Below, one piece after another: positions 1 through 8,868 of a stretch of DNA of 64,000 nt (position 1 is the stretch's first letter; every line of letters begins with the position of its first letter). The translations under genes were made by a program, and so were the position numbers. The notes below the pieces were generated by a model, which saw only the letters and a program-made list of their open reading frames with translations, had not been told where the DNA came from and did no database searches. Origin of the DNA: Oxalobacteraceae bacterium UBA6018 (GTDB lineage: Bacteria; Pseudomonadota; Gammaproteobacteria; Burkholderiales; Burkholderiaceae_D); contig DIZW01000129.1 of the NCBI GenBank assembly GCA_002428015.1, positions 8,521 through 72,520 of the forward strand. The letters run 5' to 3'.

Positions 1-1549
1 TCATGCGGCCATGCACCAGGCCCACCCGCAGGTCCGGCAGCGCCTCGGCCAGCATGGCGTGGGTGTCGGTGGCCGTCTGCAGCTGCAGCGCCTCGGATTC
101 CTCGATCAGCGGGCATACCCAGTAGGCCTGGCGCCCCTCCAGCGCGGCCGCGTGGACCCGCTCGATCACCTCGTCGCGCCGGTTCTGGTCGATCGCGCGC
201 GTGACGATCGGGCTGCGCCCGGGCGGCAGCTCGTCGATGACCGACACTTCCAGGTCGGCGTAGTAGGTCATTGCCAGGGTGCGCGGGATCGGCGTGGCCG
301 ACATCATCAGCTGGTGCGGGGTTTTGCCGTTGCTGCCCTTGTTGCGCAGGGTGAGGCGCTGGCCGACGCCGAAGCGGTGCTGCTCGTCGACGATCACCAG
401 TCCCAGCCTGGCGAAGCTGACCGTGTCCTGGATCAGCGCGTGGGTGCCGATCACCAGTTGGGCCTCGCCCGACTCGACCAGGGCGGTGGCGGCGGTCTTG
501 TCCTTCTTTTTCAGGCTGCCGGTCAGCCAGGCCACCTTGACGCCGAGCGGCTCCATCCACGCGGCGATCTTGCGGAAGTGCTGGTCCGCCAGGATCTCGG
601 TGGGCGCCATCAGCGCGGCCTGGTAGCCGCTGTCGATCGCCTGGGCCGCCGCCAGCGCCGCCACCACGGTCTTGCCGCTACCGACGTCGCCCTGCAGCAG
701 GCGCTGCATCGGGTAGCCGTTGCGCAGGTCGGCGCGGATCTCGCGCAGCACGCGCTGCTGGGCGCCGGTGAGCTGGAACGGCAGCTGGGCCAGGAAGGCG
801 TCCGACAGCGCGCCGACCGCTTTGAGCACCGGCGCGCCCTTGACCCGGCGCGCGCGCTGGGCGCGCTTGAGCGAGAGCTGCTGGGCCAGCAGCTCGTCGA
901 ACTTCATGCGCACCCAGGCCGGGTGCGAGCGCTCTTCCAGGGCGTTGGCGTCGATTTCCTGCGGCGGGTAGTGCAGCAGGCGCACGGCCGGCTCGAAGTC
1001 GCTCAGCCGCATCTGGCTCACCAGCGCGGCGGGCAGGGTGTCCTGCCAGTCGACCCGCTGCATGGCGTCGGCGATGGCGCGCCGCAGGATCGCCTGCGAC
1101 AGCCCCTCGCCGGCCGGGTACACCGGGGTCAGGGCGGTGGGCAGGGGCGCGCCCTCGTTGACCACCTTGTAGGCCGGGTGCACCATCTCGGCGCCGAAGA
1201 AGCCGTGCTTGAGCTCCGCGCGGGCGCGCAGCCGCACGCCCTCGGCCAGCTGCTTGACCTGGCTGGCGTAGAAGTTCATGAAGCGCAGCAGCAGCTCGCC
1301 GCTGGCGTCGGCGATCGTCACCAGCAGCTGGCGCCGGGGGCGGTAGGCGATCTCGCTCTTGGTCACCACCCCCTCGACCTGCGACACGTGGCCGCCGCGC
1401 AGGCAGGCCTCGCGGATCGCCACCACCTGGGTTTCGTCCTCGTAGCGCATCGGCAGGTGCAGCACCAGGTCCATGTCGGTGCGCAGGCCCAGCTTGGCGA
1501 GCTTGCTTTCGTTGGTTTTCGGCGGACTTTTCGGTTTCGTTGGAGGCAT
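1..1549 (-). CDS. recG: ATP-dependent DNA helicase RecG (C-terminus cut off by window edge)
   Basis: RecG reverses stalled replication forks and branch-migrates Holliday junctions. The minus-strand frame reads without a stop from the ATG at 1549 to the window edge, giving about 516 residues of a family usually near 690, so the last helicase part is missing. The N-terminus (MPPTKPKSPP, then KLGLRTDMDLVLHLPMRYED) and the Walker A motif GDVGSGKT near residue 285 identify it. A second ATG 12 bases upstream (1561) opens another frame and is not the start. It is divergent from queA across a 100-base gap. Confidence 0.93.
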   Translation of the reverse strand, partial: MPPTKPKSPPKTNESKLAKLGLRTDMDLVLHLPMRYEDETQVVAIREACLRGGHVSQVEGVVTKSEIAYRPRRQLLVTIADASGELLLRFMNFYASQVKQLAEGVRLRARAELKHGFFGAEMVHPAYKVVNEGAPLPTALTPVYPAGEGLSQAILRRAIADAMQRVDWQDTLPAALVSQMRLSDFEPAVRLLHYPPQEIDANALEERSHPAWVRMKFDELLAQQLSLKRAQRARRVKGAPVLKAVGALSDAFLAQLPFQLTGAQQRVLREIRADLRNGYPMQRLLQGDVGSGKTVVAALAAAQAIDSGYQAALMAPTEILADQHFRKIAAWMEPLGVKVAWLTGSLKKKDKTAATALVESGEAQLVIGTHALIQDTVSFARLGLVIVDEQHRFGVGQRLTLRNKGSNGKTPHQLMMSATPIPRTLAMTYYADLEVSVIDELPPGRSPIVTRAIDQNRRDEVIERVHAAALEGRQAYWVCPLIEESEALQLQTATDTHAMLAEALPDLRVGLVHGRM

Positions 1550-1649
1550 TTTGCGGCATTCTGGTGCGGGCAAGGTTAAAATAGAGGGTTGCCCTGCACC
1601 CGTCGCCCCTATTGTAAGGCGCGCGAACCCTCTTTTCCACAATTAGCAC

Positions 1650-2672
1650 ATGTACTCGCTTTCCGATTTCGATTTCGACCTGCCACCCGAACGCATCGCC
1701 CAGACCCCGCTGCCCGAGCGCAGCGCCTCGCGCCTGCTCGAGCTCGACGGCGAGCGCCTGGTGGACCGCCATTTCGCCGACCTCGTCGACCTGCTCGCGC
1801 CCGGCGACCTGCTGGTGATGAACGACACGCGCGTGCTCAAGGCGCGCTTTTTCGGCGTCAAGGAGAGCGGCGGCGCGGTCGAGGTGCTGGTCGAGCGCGT
1901 GCTCGACAGCCGCACCGTGCTGGCCCAGGTGCGCGCCTCCAAGTCGCCCAAGCCCGGCAACCGCATCCGCCTGGCCGACGCCTTCGACGTGGTGGCCGGC
2001 GCGCGCGCGGGCGAATTCTTCACCCTGCATTTCGACGCCGACGTGTTCGAGCTGATCGAGGCGCACGGGCGCCTGCCGCTGCCGCCCTACATCGCGCACT
2101 ACGCCGACGAATTCGACGAGACGCGCTACCAGACCGTGTACTCGAAGGAGCCGGGCGCGGTGGCCGCGCCCACCGCCGGCCTGCATTTCGACGAGGCCCT
2201 GCTCGAGCGCCTGCGGCAAAAGGGCGTGCTGTTCGCCTACGTCACCCTGCACGTGGGCGCCGGCACCTTCCAGCCGGTGCGGGTGGAGGCCCTGGCCGAG
2301 CACAAGATGCACACCGAGTGGTACACCGTGCCCCAGGCCACCGTGGACGCGGTGCGGGCCGCGCGCGCGGCTGGGCGCGACGTCGTCGCCGTCGGCACCA
2401 CCAGCCTGCGCGCGCTGGAGTCGGCCTCGCAGTCGGGCGAACTGGTGGCCGGCAGCGCCGACACCGCGCTGTTCATCACCCCGGGCTACACCTTCAAGAC
2501 CGTCACGCGCCTGGTCACCAACTTCCACCTGCCCAAGTCGACCCTGCTGATGCTGGTGTCGGCCTTCGCCGGCTACGCCGAGATCCGGCGCGCCTACGCC
2601 CACGCGATCGCCAGCCAGTACCGCTTCTTCAGCTATGGCGACGCCATGCTGCTCACCACCCGGAACCGCTAA
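1650..2672 (+). CDS. queA: S-adenosylmethionine:tRNA ribosyltransferase-isomerase QueA
   Basis: QueA transfers and isomerises the ribosyl group of S-adenosylmethionine onto 7-aminomethyl-7-deazaguanine in tRNA, giving epoxyqueuosine, the penultimate step of queuosine synthesis. The 340-residue product has the usual length and family signatures: the N-terminus YSLSDFDFDLPPERIAQ, LVMNDTRVLKARFFG, the AAPTAGLHF block, LHVGAGTF, and a C-terminal TNFHLPKSTLLMLVSAF. It is cytosolic. tgt starts 3 bases after its stop, so the two queuosine genes are translationally close and co-transcribed, as in many proteobacteria. Confidence 0.97.
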   Translation: MYSLSDFDFDLPPERIAQTPLPERSASRLLELDGERLVDRHFADLVDLLAPGDLLVMNDTRVLKARFFGVKESGGAVEVLVERVLDSRTVLAQVRASKSPKPGNRIRLADAFDVVAGARAGEFFTLHFDADVFELIEAHGRLPLPPYIAHYADEFDETRYQTVYSKEPGAVAAPTAGLHFDEALLERLRQKGVLFAYVTLHVGAGTFQPVRVEALAEHKMHTEWYTVPQATVDAVRAARAAGRDVVAVGTTSLRALESASQSGELVAGSADTALFITPGYTFKTVTRLVTNFHLPKSTLLMLVSAFAGYAEIRRAYAHAIASQYRFFSYGDAMLLTTRNR

Positions 2673-2675
2673 GCC

Positions 2676-3815
2676 ATGCTCGAATTTGAACTGATCAAGA
2701 AGGACACCAGCGGCCTGTCGCACGCGCGCCGCGGCCGCGTCAAGCTGAACCACGGGGTGGTGGAGACGCCGATCTTCATGCCGGTGGGGACCTACGGCTC
2801 GGTCAAGGCGATGTCGCCGGTCGAGCTCAAGGAGATCGGCTCCCAGATCATCCTTGGCAACACCTTCCACCTGTGGCTGCGCCCTGGCACCCAGGTGCTC
2901 GACAAGTTCGGCGGCCTGCACGGCTTCATGGGCTGGGACAAGCCCATCCTCACCGATTCCGGCGGCTTCCAGGTGTTTTCGCTGGGCGCCATGCGCAAGA
3001 TCACCGAGGAGGGCGTCAAGTTCTCCTCGCCGATCGACGGCTCCAAGCTGTTCCTGTCGCCGGAAATCTCGATGCAGATCCAGCGCTCGCTCAATTCCGA
3101 CATCGTGATGCAGTTCGACGAGTGCACCCCCTACGAGATCGACGGGCGGCCCGCCACCACCGAGGAGGCGGCCAAGTCGATGCGCATGTCGCTGCGCTGG
3201 GCCCAGCGTTCGATGGATGAATTCAAGCGCGGCGAGAACCCCAACGCGCTGTTCGGCATCGTCCAGGGCGGCATGTTCGAGCGCCTGCGCGACGAATCGC
3301 TGGCCGGGCTGGAGGAGATCGACTTCCCCGGCGTGGCCATCGGCGGCCTGTCGGTGGGCGAGCCGAAGGAGGACATGATGCGCATGTTGGCGCACGTGGG
3401 CCCGCGCCTGCCGGAGAACAAGCCGCACTACCTGATGGGGGTGGGCACGCCGGAGGACCTGGTGGCCGGCGTGGCCAACGGGATCGACATGTTCGATTGC
3501 GTGATGCCGACCCGTAACGCACGCAACGGCTGGCTGTTCACCCGCTTCGGCGACGTCAAGATCAAGAACGCGCGCTACAAGGACGACGCCGCGCCGCTGG
3601 ACGAGAGCTGCGACTGCTACTGCTGCAAGAACTTCTCGCGCGCCTACCTGCACCATCTGCACCGCTCGCAGGAAATCCTGGGCGCGCGCCTGAACACCAT
3701 CCACAACCTGCATTTCTACCTGAAGATCATGAGCGAGATGCGCGCGGCGATCGAACAGGACGGCTTCCATGCATGGCGGCTGGGCTTCCAGGCCGACCGC
3801 GCGCGCGGGATCTGA
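2676..3815 (+). CDS. tgt: Queuine tRNA-ribosyltransferase (tRNA-guanine transglycosylase)
   Basis: Tgt exchanges guanine-34 of GU(N)-anticodon tRNAs for preQ1, the step before QueA. The 379-residue TIM-barrel protein shows the substrate-binding block DSGGFQVFSLG, the VQGG loop, GGLSVGEP, the active-site stretch DMFDCVMPTRNARNG, and the zinc site CDCYCC followed about 20 residues later by His in YLHHLHRSQE. The length is normal. It is the second gene of the queA-tgt pair, and yajC-secD-secF follow in the same direction after about 150 bases, the conserved proteobacterial order. Confidence 0.98.
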   Translation: MLEFELIKKDTSGLSHARRGRVKLNHGVVETPIFMPVGTYGSVKAMSPVELKEIGSQIILGNTFHLWLRPGTQVLDKFGGLHGFMGWDKPILTDSGGFQVFSLGAMRKITEEGVKFSSPIDGSKLFLSPEISMQIQRSLNSDIVMQFDECTPYEIDGRPATTEEAAKSMRMSLRWAQRSMDEFKRGENPNALFGIVQGGMFERLRDESLAGLEEIDFPGVAIGGLSVGEPKEDMMRMLAHVGPRLPENKPHYLMGVGTPEDLVAGVANGIDMFDCVMPTRNARNGWLFTRFGDVKIKNARYKDDAAPLDESCDCYCCKNFSRAYLHHLHRSQEILGARLNTIHNLHFYLKIMSEMRAAIEQDGFHAWRLGFQADRARGI

Positions 3816-3965
3816 GCCGGCGCGCCGCCTGCGCCCGGGTGGCTTGCATGGTTTACTTGCAAAAACACGAACAAGCGCCACTTACCGTCAATTGGCTCGG
3901 CAGGTGTGGCCGGTGCTAGAATACAGCGCTGCTTTTTAACTGGTTTTTTAACAATCGGAGTCTCC

Positions 3966-4307
3966 GTGTTTATTTCTAATGCTTACGCGCAAGCGCCCGC
4001 CGCTGCCGCTGCCGCCGACGCTGGCCTGATGGGCAATCTGTCGACCTTCCTGCCGCTGGTCCTGATGTTCGTGGTGATGTATTTCCTGATGATCCGTCCT
4101 CAGCAAAAACGCGCGAAAGAGCAGAAAGCCATGATGGACGCGCTCGCCAAGGGCGACGAAGTCATCACCGCCGGTGGCGTGCTGGGCAAGGTCAGCAAGG
4201 TGAGCGACACCTACGTCACCCTGGAAGTGTCGACCGGCACCGAGATGGTCGTGCAGAAGAGCGCGATCACCACCCTGCTGCCGAAGGGCACCCTGAAGTC
4301 CCTGTAA
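3966..4307 (+). CDS. yajC: Preprotein translocase subunit YajC
   Basis: YajC is the small single-pass subunit that associates with SecDF at the Sec translocon. I place the start at GTG 3966, because a GGAG ribosome-binding site lies about 5 bases upstream and the product then begins FISNAYAQ and has 113 residues, the family norm; an in-frame GTG at 3906 would add 20 unlikely residues. One hydrophobic segment (LPLVLMFVVMYFLMI, about residues 30-45) is followed by the conserved IRPQQKRAKEQ and the soluble domain GDEVITAGGVLGKV. secD follows after 55 bases. Confidence 0.95.
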   Translation: MFISNAYAQAPAAAAAADAGLMGNLSTFLPLVLMFVVMYFLMIRPQQKRAKEQKAMMDALAKGDEVITAGGVLGKVSKVSDTYVTLEVSTGTEMVVQKSAITTLLPKGTLKSL

Positions 4308-4362
4308 GCCCGCGCGGCGGCGCCGCTCCGCCTGCCCGCTCAACATTGAACGCTGGAACACT

Positions 4363-6234
4363 ATGAATCGCTATCCCGTTTGGAAATACGTCGTCATCGT
4401 CATCGCGCTGGTGCTCGGCGCGCTGTACACGGCGCCCAACTACTTCGTCGAGTCGCCCGCGCTGCAGGTGACGACCGGTAAGTCGACCGTCAAGGTGACT
4501 TCGGCCACGATCGACCAGGTCGAAAACGCGCTGAAGATGGAGCGCATCAGTTCCGACGGCGTGAGCCTGGACGGGAGCGGCGCCTCGACCTCGGTGCGGG
4601 CGCGCTTTCGCACCACGGACGAGCAGTTCAAGGCCAAGCTGGCGCTCGAGCGCGACCTGAACCGCGATCCCACCGACCCCGACTACATCGTCACGGTCAA
4701 CCTGATCAAGAACGTGCCGCGCTGGATGCAGGTGCTGGGCGCGCTGCCGATGAACCTGGGCCTGGACCTGCGCGGCGGCGTGCACTTCCTGATGCAGGTG
4801 GACGTCAAGGCCACCGCCGAGACCAAGATCAAGGGCATCCAGGCCGGCGCGCGCAGCCTGCTGCGCGACAATAATGTGCGCCATGCCGGCATCGAGCGGG
4901 TCGGCCAGACGGTGGAAATCAAGTTCCGCGACGCCGACACCCGCGCCAAGGCGCGCGAGGTGCTGGGCAGCCAGATGCAGGACCTGATCATGACCGACGC
5001 GGCCGACGGCGCCGACCTGAAACTGGTCGTCGGCCTCAAACCCGAGGCGCTCAAGCGCACCATGGACGAAGGCGTCAAGCAGAACATCGCCGCCCTGTCC
5101 AAGCGCGTCAACGAGCTCGGCGTATCCGAGCCGCTCATCCAGCAGCAGGGCGCCGACCGCATCGTGGTCCAGCTGCCCGGCGTGCAGGACGTGGCGCGCG
5201 CCAAGGACATCATCGGCCGCACCGCGACCCTGGAAATCCGCCTGGTGGACGACACCATCGTGCCGGGCACCGAGTCGAGCGCCACCATTCCCCTGAACTC
5301 GGAGCTGTTCACCGCGGCCCAGGGCGGCCCGCTGGTGCTGTCCAAAGACGTGGTACTCACCGGCGACTACATCTCCGGCGCCGTGGCCAGCTTGGACTCG
5401 AACCACAACCCGGCCGTCAGCGTCGACCTGAACGGCGACGGCCCGCGCAAGATGCGCGAAGCCACGCGCGACCACATCGGCAAGCGCATGGCCATGCTGC
5501 TCAAGGAAAAAGGCAAGTACACCATCCTGTCGGCGCCCACCATCCAGAGCGAGCTGGGCACCCACTTCCAGGTCACCGGCATGGGCACCAACGAGAAGGC
5601 GGCCGAGCTGGCCCTGCTGCTGCGCTCGGGCGCGCTGTCGGCGCCGATGGAAGTGATCGAGGAACGCGTGATCGGACCCCAGCTGGGCGCGGAAAACATC
5701 AGCAAGGGCTTGATGTCGACCATGTACGGCTTCGTGGCGATCGGCATCTTCATGATCATCTACTACCAGTTGTTCGGCTTTTTCAGCGTGCTGGCGCTGG
5801 CCTGCAACCTGCTGTTCCTGCTGGCCCTGCTGTCCCGCATGCAGATCACCCTGACCCTGCCAGGCATCGCCGCGATCGCGCTGGCGCTGGGCATGGCGAT
5901 CGACGCCAACGTGCTGATCAACGAACGCATCCGCGAGGAATTACGTTCCGGGAATACGCCGCAGGCCTCGATCGCGGCCGGTTTCGACCGCGCCTGGGCC
6001 ACCATCCTGGACTCCAACGTGACCACCCTGATCGTCGGCCTGGCCCTGTGGGCCTTCGGCTCCGGTCCGGTGCAGGGCTTCGCCGTCGTGCACTGCCTGG
6101 GCATCCTGACCTCGATGTTCTCGGCCGTGTTCGTCTCGCGCGGCGTGGTCAACCTCTGGTACGGCCGCAAGAAAAAGCTGAGCAGCATCGCGATCGGTAC
6201 CGTCTGGACTCCTGGCCTGTCGGTCAAGAAATAA
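4363..6234 (+). CDS. secD: Protein translocase subunit SecD
   Basis: SecD uses the proton gradient to pull exported proteins across the inner membrane and forms a complex with SecF and YajC. The 623-residue product has an N-terminal membrane helix (VVIVIALVLGALYTAPNYF), the P1 periplasmic domain with the hallmark GLDLRGGVHFLMQVD (about residues 133-147), and a C-terminal bundle of five helices with the RND-type signature AMAIDANVLINERIREE (about residue 510). A GGAAC stretch precedes the ATG. It lies in the yajC-secD-secF operon with 27 bases before secF. Confidence 0.98.
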   Translation: MNRYPVWKYVVIVIALVLGALYTAPNYFVESPALQVTTGKSTVKVTSATIDQVENALKMERISSDGVSLDGSGASTSVRARFRTTDEQFKAKLALERDLNRDPTDPDYIVTVNLIKNVPRWMQVLGALPMNLGLDLRGGVHFLMQVDVKATAETKIKGIQAGARSLLRDNNVRHAGIERVGQTVEIKFRDADTRAKAREVLGSQMQDLIMTDAADGADLKLVVGLKPEALKRTMDEGVKQNIAALSKRVNELGVSEPLIQQQGADRIVVQLPGVQDVARAKDIIGRTATLEIRLVDDTIVPGTESSATIPLNSELFTAAQGGPLVLSKDVVLTGDYISGAVASLDSNHNPAVSVDLNGDGPRKMREATRDHIGKRMAMLLKEKGKYTILSAPTIQSELGTHFQVTGMGTNEKAAELALLLRSGALSAPMEVIEERVIGPQLGAENISKGLMSTMYGFVAIGIFMIIYYQLFGFFSVLALACNLLFLLALLSRMQITLTLPGIAAIALALGMAIDANVLINERIREELRSGNTPQASIAAGFDRAWATILDSNVTTLIVGLALWAFGSGPVQGFAVVHCLGILTSMFSAVFVSRGVVNLWYGRKKKLSSIAIGTVWTPGLSVKK

Positions 6235-6261
6235 CAAGCACTTACTACAACAGGATTCAAG

Positions 6262-7284
6262 ATGGAATTTTTCCGCATCAAGAAAGATATTCCCTTCATG
6301 CGCCACGCGTTGATTTTCAACGCGATTTCGGCGCTGACCTTCGTGGCGGCGGTGTTCTTCCTGTCCACCAAGGGCTTGCACTTCTCGGTCGAGTTCATGG
6401 GCGGCACCGTGATGGAGCTGAGGTATCCGCAGGCGGCCAACCAGGAGAAGATCCGCGCCGAGCTGGTCAAGATCGGCTACGAGCAGCCTGAGGTGACCAG
6501 CTTCGGCACCGCCCAGGACGTCATGCTGCGCCTGCCGATCATCAAGCGGGTCGCCGGCTCGACCGGTTCCCAGCTCGTGTTCGACACCCTGTGCGCGGGC
6601 GAGAACGGCACCACCAAGCGCCTCGACACCGTCACGGCCAAGGGCGAGAGCGTGGCCAAGACCATCTGCGTGAACGCGGCCGGCACCGAGGTGCTCAGCC
6701 AGCAGCGGGTGGAATTCGTCGGCCCGCAGGTGGGCGACGAGCTGGCCCAGAACGGCCTGAACGCCCTGGTCATGGTGATCATCGGCGTGATGGCTTACCT
6801 GGCCATCCGCTTCGAGTGGAAATACGCGGTGTCGGCGATCATCGCCAACCTGCACGACGTGGTCATCATCCTCGGCTTCTTCGCCTTCTTCCAGTGGGAA
6901 TTCTCGCTCACCGTGCTGGCCGCCGTGCTGGCCGTGCTCGGCTACTCGGTGAACGAATCGGTGGTTATTTTCGACCGGATCCGCGAGAACTTCCGCAAGC
7001 AGCGCAAGGCGGAGGTGCGCGAAGTGATCGACAACGCCATCACCTCGACCATCTCGCGTACCATCATCACCCACGGCTGCACCCAGATGATGGTGCTGTC
7101 GATGCTGTTCTTCGGCGGCGCGACCCTGCACTATTTCGCGGTGGCGCTGACCATCGGTATTTTGTTCGGCATCTATTCGTCGGTGTTCGTCGCCGCCGCC
7201 ATCGCCATGTGGCTGGGCGTCAAGCGCGAAGACCTGATCAAGCCGATCAAGGAGAAGGACGAGACCGACGGCGCCGTCGTCTAG
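6262..7284 (+). CDS. secF: Protein translocase subunit SecF
   Basis: SecF is the partner of SecD in the proton-driven translocation motor. The 340-residue sequence has an N-terminal helix, the short periplasmic domain with FSVEFMGGTVMEL, and the C-terminal helices with GYSVNESVVIFDRIREN and TISRTIITHGCTQM, all typical of the family. AGGA precedes the ATG. The gene closes the operon; a clear intrinsic terminator follows at 7318-7350. Confidence 0.97.
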   Translation: MEFFRIKKDIPFMRHALIFNAISALTFVAAVFFLSTKGLHFSVEFMGGTVMELRYPQAANQEKIRAELVKIGYEQPEVTSFGTAQDVMLRLPIIKRVAGSTGSQLVFDTLCAGENGTTKRLDTVTAKGESVAKTICVNAAGTEVLSQQRVEFVGPQVGDELAQNGLNALVMVIIGVMAYLAIRFEWKYAVSAIIANLHDVVIILGFFAFFQWEFSLTVLAAVLAVLGYSVNESVVIFDRIRENFRKQRKAEVREVIDNAITSTISRTIITHGCTQMMVLSMLFFGGATLHYFAVALTIGILFGIYSSVFVAAAIAMWLGVKREDLIKPIKEKDETDGAVV

Positions 7285-7317
7285 CCGCCTTGCCGCTGGC
7301 TTGCCCAGACTCCCAGG

Positions 7318-7350
7318 ATGCCGCCCAGCTCGCGCTGCGCGGCATTTTTT
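7318..7350 (+). terminator. Rho-independent terminator after secF
   Basis: A 7-bp stem (ATGCCGC at 7318-7324 with GCGGCAT at 7339-7345) is followed by a run of T to 7350, about 35 bases after the secF stop. The remaining 250 bases up to 7598 hold no gene I can support, only the leader of the next gene. Confidence 0.8.
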
Positions 7351-7598
7351 CATCCCGCGAAGGTAAGCGGTTCCTGAGCGACGTTGTATCTTTCAATTCA
7401 TCAGGCCGGCACAATCCCTACCGAGTTCAGTAACACGGTGCCGGACCTGGACGCGCTGGTTTCTCATGCCACGGATGGCGCTGTCAGCTTTCAGAAATAG
7501 TGGTAACAAAATGCCATGACGGTGGCCTTCGAAGCGGCCTCATGGCAGACTGATTGCGCGCTGTTCCCCGCCGCGCCCGACCCTGAAAGGAGCCCACC

Positions 7599-8813
7599 AT
7601 GTCCACCCAACGATTGCCCAAGTCGTCCGCCAGAGCGCCCAAGGCGCCGGACCCGAGGCGCCGCACCGTCCTGACCTCGCTGGCGCTGGCCGCGCTGACC
7701 GCGTCCTGCGGCGGCGGTTCTTCCGGCGGCTCGCCCACGCCCACCCCGACGCCACCTCCGCCACCACCGCCGCCTCCGCCTGCGGCGGCGGCGCGCCTGA
7801 CCCTGCAGGGCGCCAGCATGCTGAGCCCCGATGGCAAGCCGATCATCCTGCGCGGCATGAACGAAGGCACCTGGGGCGAAATGCGCAGCACCGACGCGCC
7901 AGCCATCGCCGCCCAGGGCGCCAACGTGGTGCGGGTCCTGCTGCGCTGGTGGGGCCTGTATGGCTCGCCCGATACCGAAAGCCGGGCCGATGGCGCCCCC
8001 GGCCACATCGATCCGGCCCACCTGCAGCAGTTCCTCAAGGAGATACAGTGGTGTATCGACGCCGGCCTGTGGGTCATTCCGGCGTTTGACTCCAACTGCG
8101 GCCAGAACGGCATGCAGAACAGCGCCATGGTGGGCTACTGCGACCCGAGCGGCAAATTCCCGGGCGGGCATAACTTCTTTACCGACCTCTCCCAGCGCGC
8201 CCTGTTCAAGGAAGCCTGGGTGCACCTGGCCGGGATCCTCAAGGATTACAGCCACATCGCCTGCTACGAACTGCTGCCGGAGCCGCTCGACGGCGCCGAC
8301 GCCACCCATGCGGCGGAAGTATCGGCCTTCTACCAGGAGCTGATGACGGCCATCGAAGACCAGGCCGGCGACCGCCGTACGCCCTTCCTGGTGGGGGCGC
8401 GCGACGGCTACAACATCCAACTGGCCGACGAGGCCTACATCGGCGCGGCGCGCTGGAAGGACCGGGTGGTCTACACCGGCAACCTGTTCCTACGCACCGG
8501 CAACACCACGGCTGAGAACCTGGCCAGCATCGACACCCGCCTGGGCGCCCTCGCACACATGCAGGCCAGCCGCCAGGTGCCGGTCTTCATCCAGCAGTTT
8601 GGCGTGCGCACCGGCGACGACAAGGACGGCTTCTACCTGGACGCGGGCCTCACGCGCATGCGCACCGCCGGCATCGGCTACACCGGCTGGCAGTGGCGCC
8701 AGAACACCAGCAATCCGGACGAATATGCGATCGTGCTGACCGACGCCACGACCGGCGCGGACGTCATCAAGACCGCCGTGCTGGCGCGCTATGCGAGCGA
8801 CTGGAAGGCCTAA
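7599..8813 (+). CDS. Secreted lipoprotein with a GH5/cellulase-like domain; catalytic nucleophile apparently replaced
   Basis: 404 residues. The N-terminus has an RRR cluster, a hydrophobic stretch and a lipobox-like LTASC, suggesting export and lipid anchoring. A Ser/Gly/Pro-rich linker with ten consecutive prolines (about residues 44-65) leads to a TIM-barrel domain whose opening (LSPDGKPIILRGMN) and layout are those of glycoside hydrolase family 5. The acid/base region reads YELLPEP (Glu228 kept; the usual Asn before it is Pro). At the nucleophile strand, where families usually have GEFG, it reads QQFG (Gln332-Gln333). It may be inactive, carbohydrate-binding, or use another residue. A good AAAGGAG site precedes the ATG. 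It heads a sugar-utilisation region. Confidence 0.75.
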   Translation: MSTQRLPKSSARAPKAPDPRRRTVLTSLALAALTASCGGGSSGGSPTPTPTPPPPPPPPPPAAAARLTLQGASMLSPDGKPIILRGMNEGTWGEMRSTDAPAIAAQGANVVRVLLRWWGLYGSPDTESRADGAPGHIDPAHLQQFLKEIQWCIDAGLWVIPAFDSNCGQNGMQNSAMVGYCDPSGKFPGGHNFFTDLSQRALFKEAWVHLAGILKDYSHIACYELLPEPLDGADATHAAEVSAFYQELMTAIEDQAGDRRTPFLVGARDGYNIQLADEAYIGAARWKDRVVYTGNLFLRTGNTTAENLASIDTRLGALAHMQASRQVPVFIQQFGVRTGDDKDGFYLDAGLTRMRTAGIGYTGWQWRQNTSNPDEYAIVLTDATTGADVIKTAVLARYASDWKA

Positions 8814-8868
8814 CGCCGCCGCGGCGGCGGGCTGCGGCGGGCAATCACGAGATCGCGGCGAAAGCCCG

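Noticed and set aside
678..3881. Minus-strand frame of 1067 codons across recG, queA and tgt
   Set aside because: It is antisense to three well-recognised genes, has biased low-complexity composition (His, Arg, Gly, Ala), and arises from GC-rich codon bias. Similar frames at 26204-29269, 33116-36394, 11414-13570, 13735-16011 and 60175-62790 are rejected for the same reason.
7743..7790. Proline-codon homopolymer in the GH5-like gene as a slippage or phase-variation tract
   Set aside because: It uses mixed CCx codons and sits in a normal lipoprotein linker, so frameshifting by simple slippage is unlikely.
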